Assembly: GCA_012728595.1 (NCBI GenBank)
Contig: JAAYEU010000031.1
Location: 1 to 32,682, forward strand
DNA length: 32,682 nucleotides
Direction of reading: 5' to 3'
Source: Tissierellia bacterium
GTDB lineage: Bacteria > Bacillota > Clostridia > Tissierellales > Tepidimicrobiaceae
Below, piece after piece: positions 32,626-32,682 of this stretch (positions within the stretch are counted from its first letter, which is position 1; each line of letters opens with the position of its first letter). The position numbers were made by a program, and so were the translations under genes. The notes beneath the pieces were generated by a model, which made no database searches, was not told the DNA's origin, and saw nothing but the letters and a program-made list of their open reading frames with translations.

Positions 32626-32649
32626 GTCGATATCGACTTAGTTTTCATT
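32614..32649. terminator. 36-bp perfect palindrome, bidirectional terminator between convergent genes
   Basis: A perfect 36-bp inverted repeat centred between 32631 and 32632, with GTCGATATCGAC at its centre and AAAAC/GTTTT arms. In each direction a hairpin followed by a short T-run can form. The arms contain the last codons and stop codon of both genes (TAA at 32623-32625 on plus and 32638-32640 on minus). Confidence 0.82.
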
Positions 32650-32682
32650 AATGGCTTTTAATTTTTCTAATATCTTCTTATA
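32638..32682 (-). CDS. 3' end of a convergent gene (last 14 codons only)
   Basis: On the minus strand the window's last 45 nt read in frame to a TAA at 32638-32640 as YKKILEKLKAINEN. It is a plausible helical C-terminus, and its stop lies symmetrically with that of the S41 gene in a shared palindrome, which supports a real convergent gene. Too little is visible to name it. Confidence 0.5.
   Translation of the reverse strand, partial: YKKILEKLKAINEN

Noticed and set aside
1-32682. CRISPR arrays, rRNA, tRNA, insertion sequences or phage genes.
   Set aside because: I looked on both strands for regularly spaced direct repeats, tRNA-like arms, transposase or integrase motifs and rRNA cores and found none.

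Overview
The window looks like chromosome from a low-G+C, anaerobic, amino-acid-fermenting Firmicute, most likely Tissierellia/Clostridia. The reasons are A/T-rich codon choice, strong GGAGG ribosome binding sites, a selenocysteine-dependent glycine reductase operon, a tandem glycine riboswitch and a SUF operon of the SufCBDSU type. The genus cannot be fixed from the sequence alone. I see no mobile element, phage, CRISPR array, rRNA or tRNA.

Layout. (1) 1-4356, minus strand: the glycine reductase (Stickland) operon. A promoter feeds a tandem glycine riboswitch with an intrinsic terminator, then a ~275-nt second leader, then trxB, trxA, grdE, grdA (with in-frame UGA = Sec) and the 5' part of grdB, which runs off the left edge. 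(2) 4399-7444, minus: a HAD phosphatase, trmL and a Na/Pi cotransporter from one promoter. (3) 7454-13107, minus: a tightly packed six-gene unit, DUF503 - nth - FtsA-like ATPase with C-terminal beta-grasp-like repeats - VanW/G5 envelope protein - DUF2225 - ogt, mixing DNA repair with cell-envelope or division functions. (4) 13136-15591, minus: kbl (glycine C-acetyltransferase, linking threonine and glycine) and queG. (5) 15677-20710, plus: sufC-sufB-sufD-sufS-sufU for Fe-S cluster assembly, behind a promoter with two dyad elements and closed by a terminator. (6) 20796-28119, minus: a likely eight-gene unit, SRAP - membrane protein - nfo - mevalonate kinase - diphosphomevalonate decarboxylase - phosphomevalonate kinase - coiled-coil unknown - CBS/DRTGG pyrophosphatase. 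It joins abasic-site repair to the mevalonate pathway and pyrophosphate removal. (7) 28228-32682, plus: rodA with its own terminator, then padR - DUF1700 - DUF4097 - S41-like lipoprotein, ending at a 36-bp perfect palindrome shared with a convergent gene of which only the last 14 codons are in view.

How it fits together. Glycine is sensed by the riboswitch and reduced by the Grd selenoproteins, with electrons from the dedicated thioredoxin pair. kbl can supply glycine from threonine, and SUF supplies Fe-S clusters to QueG, endonuclease III and the many Fe-S enzymes expected in an anaerobe. The most unusual items are the FtsA-like protein with its repeat tail, the two-part control region of the glycine reductase operon, the dyad-rich suf promoter and the repair/mevalonate/pyrophosphatase unit. 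I did not find a clearly new defence or mobile system.
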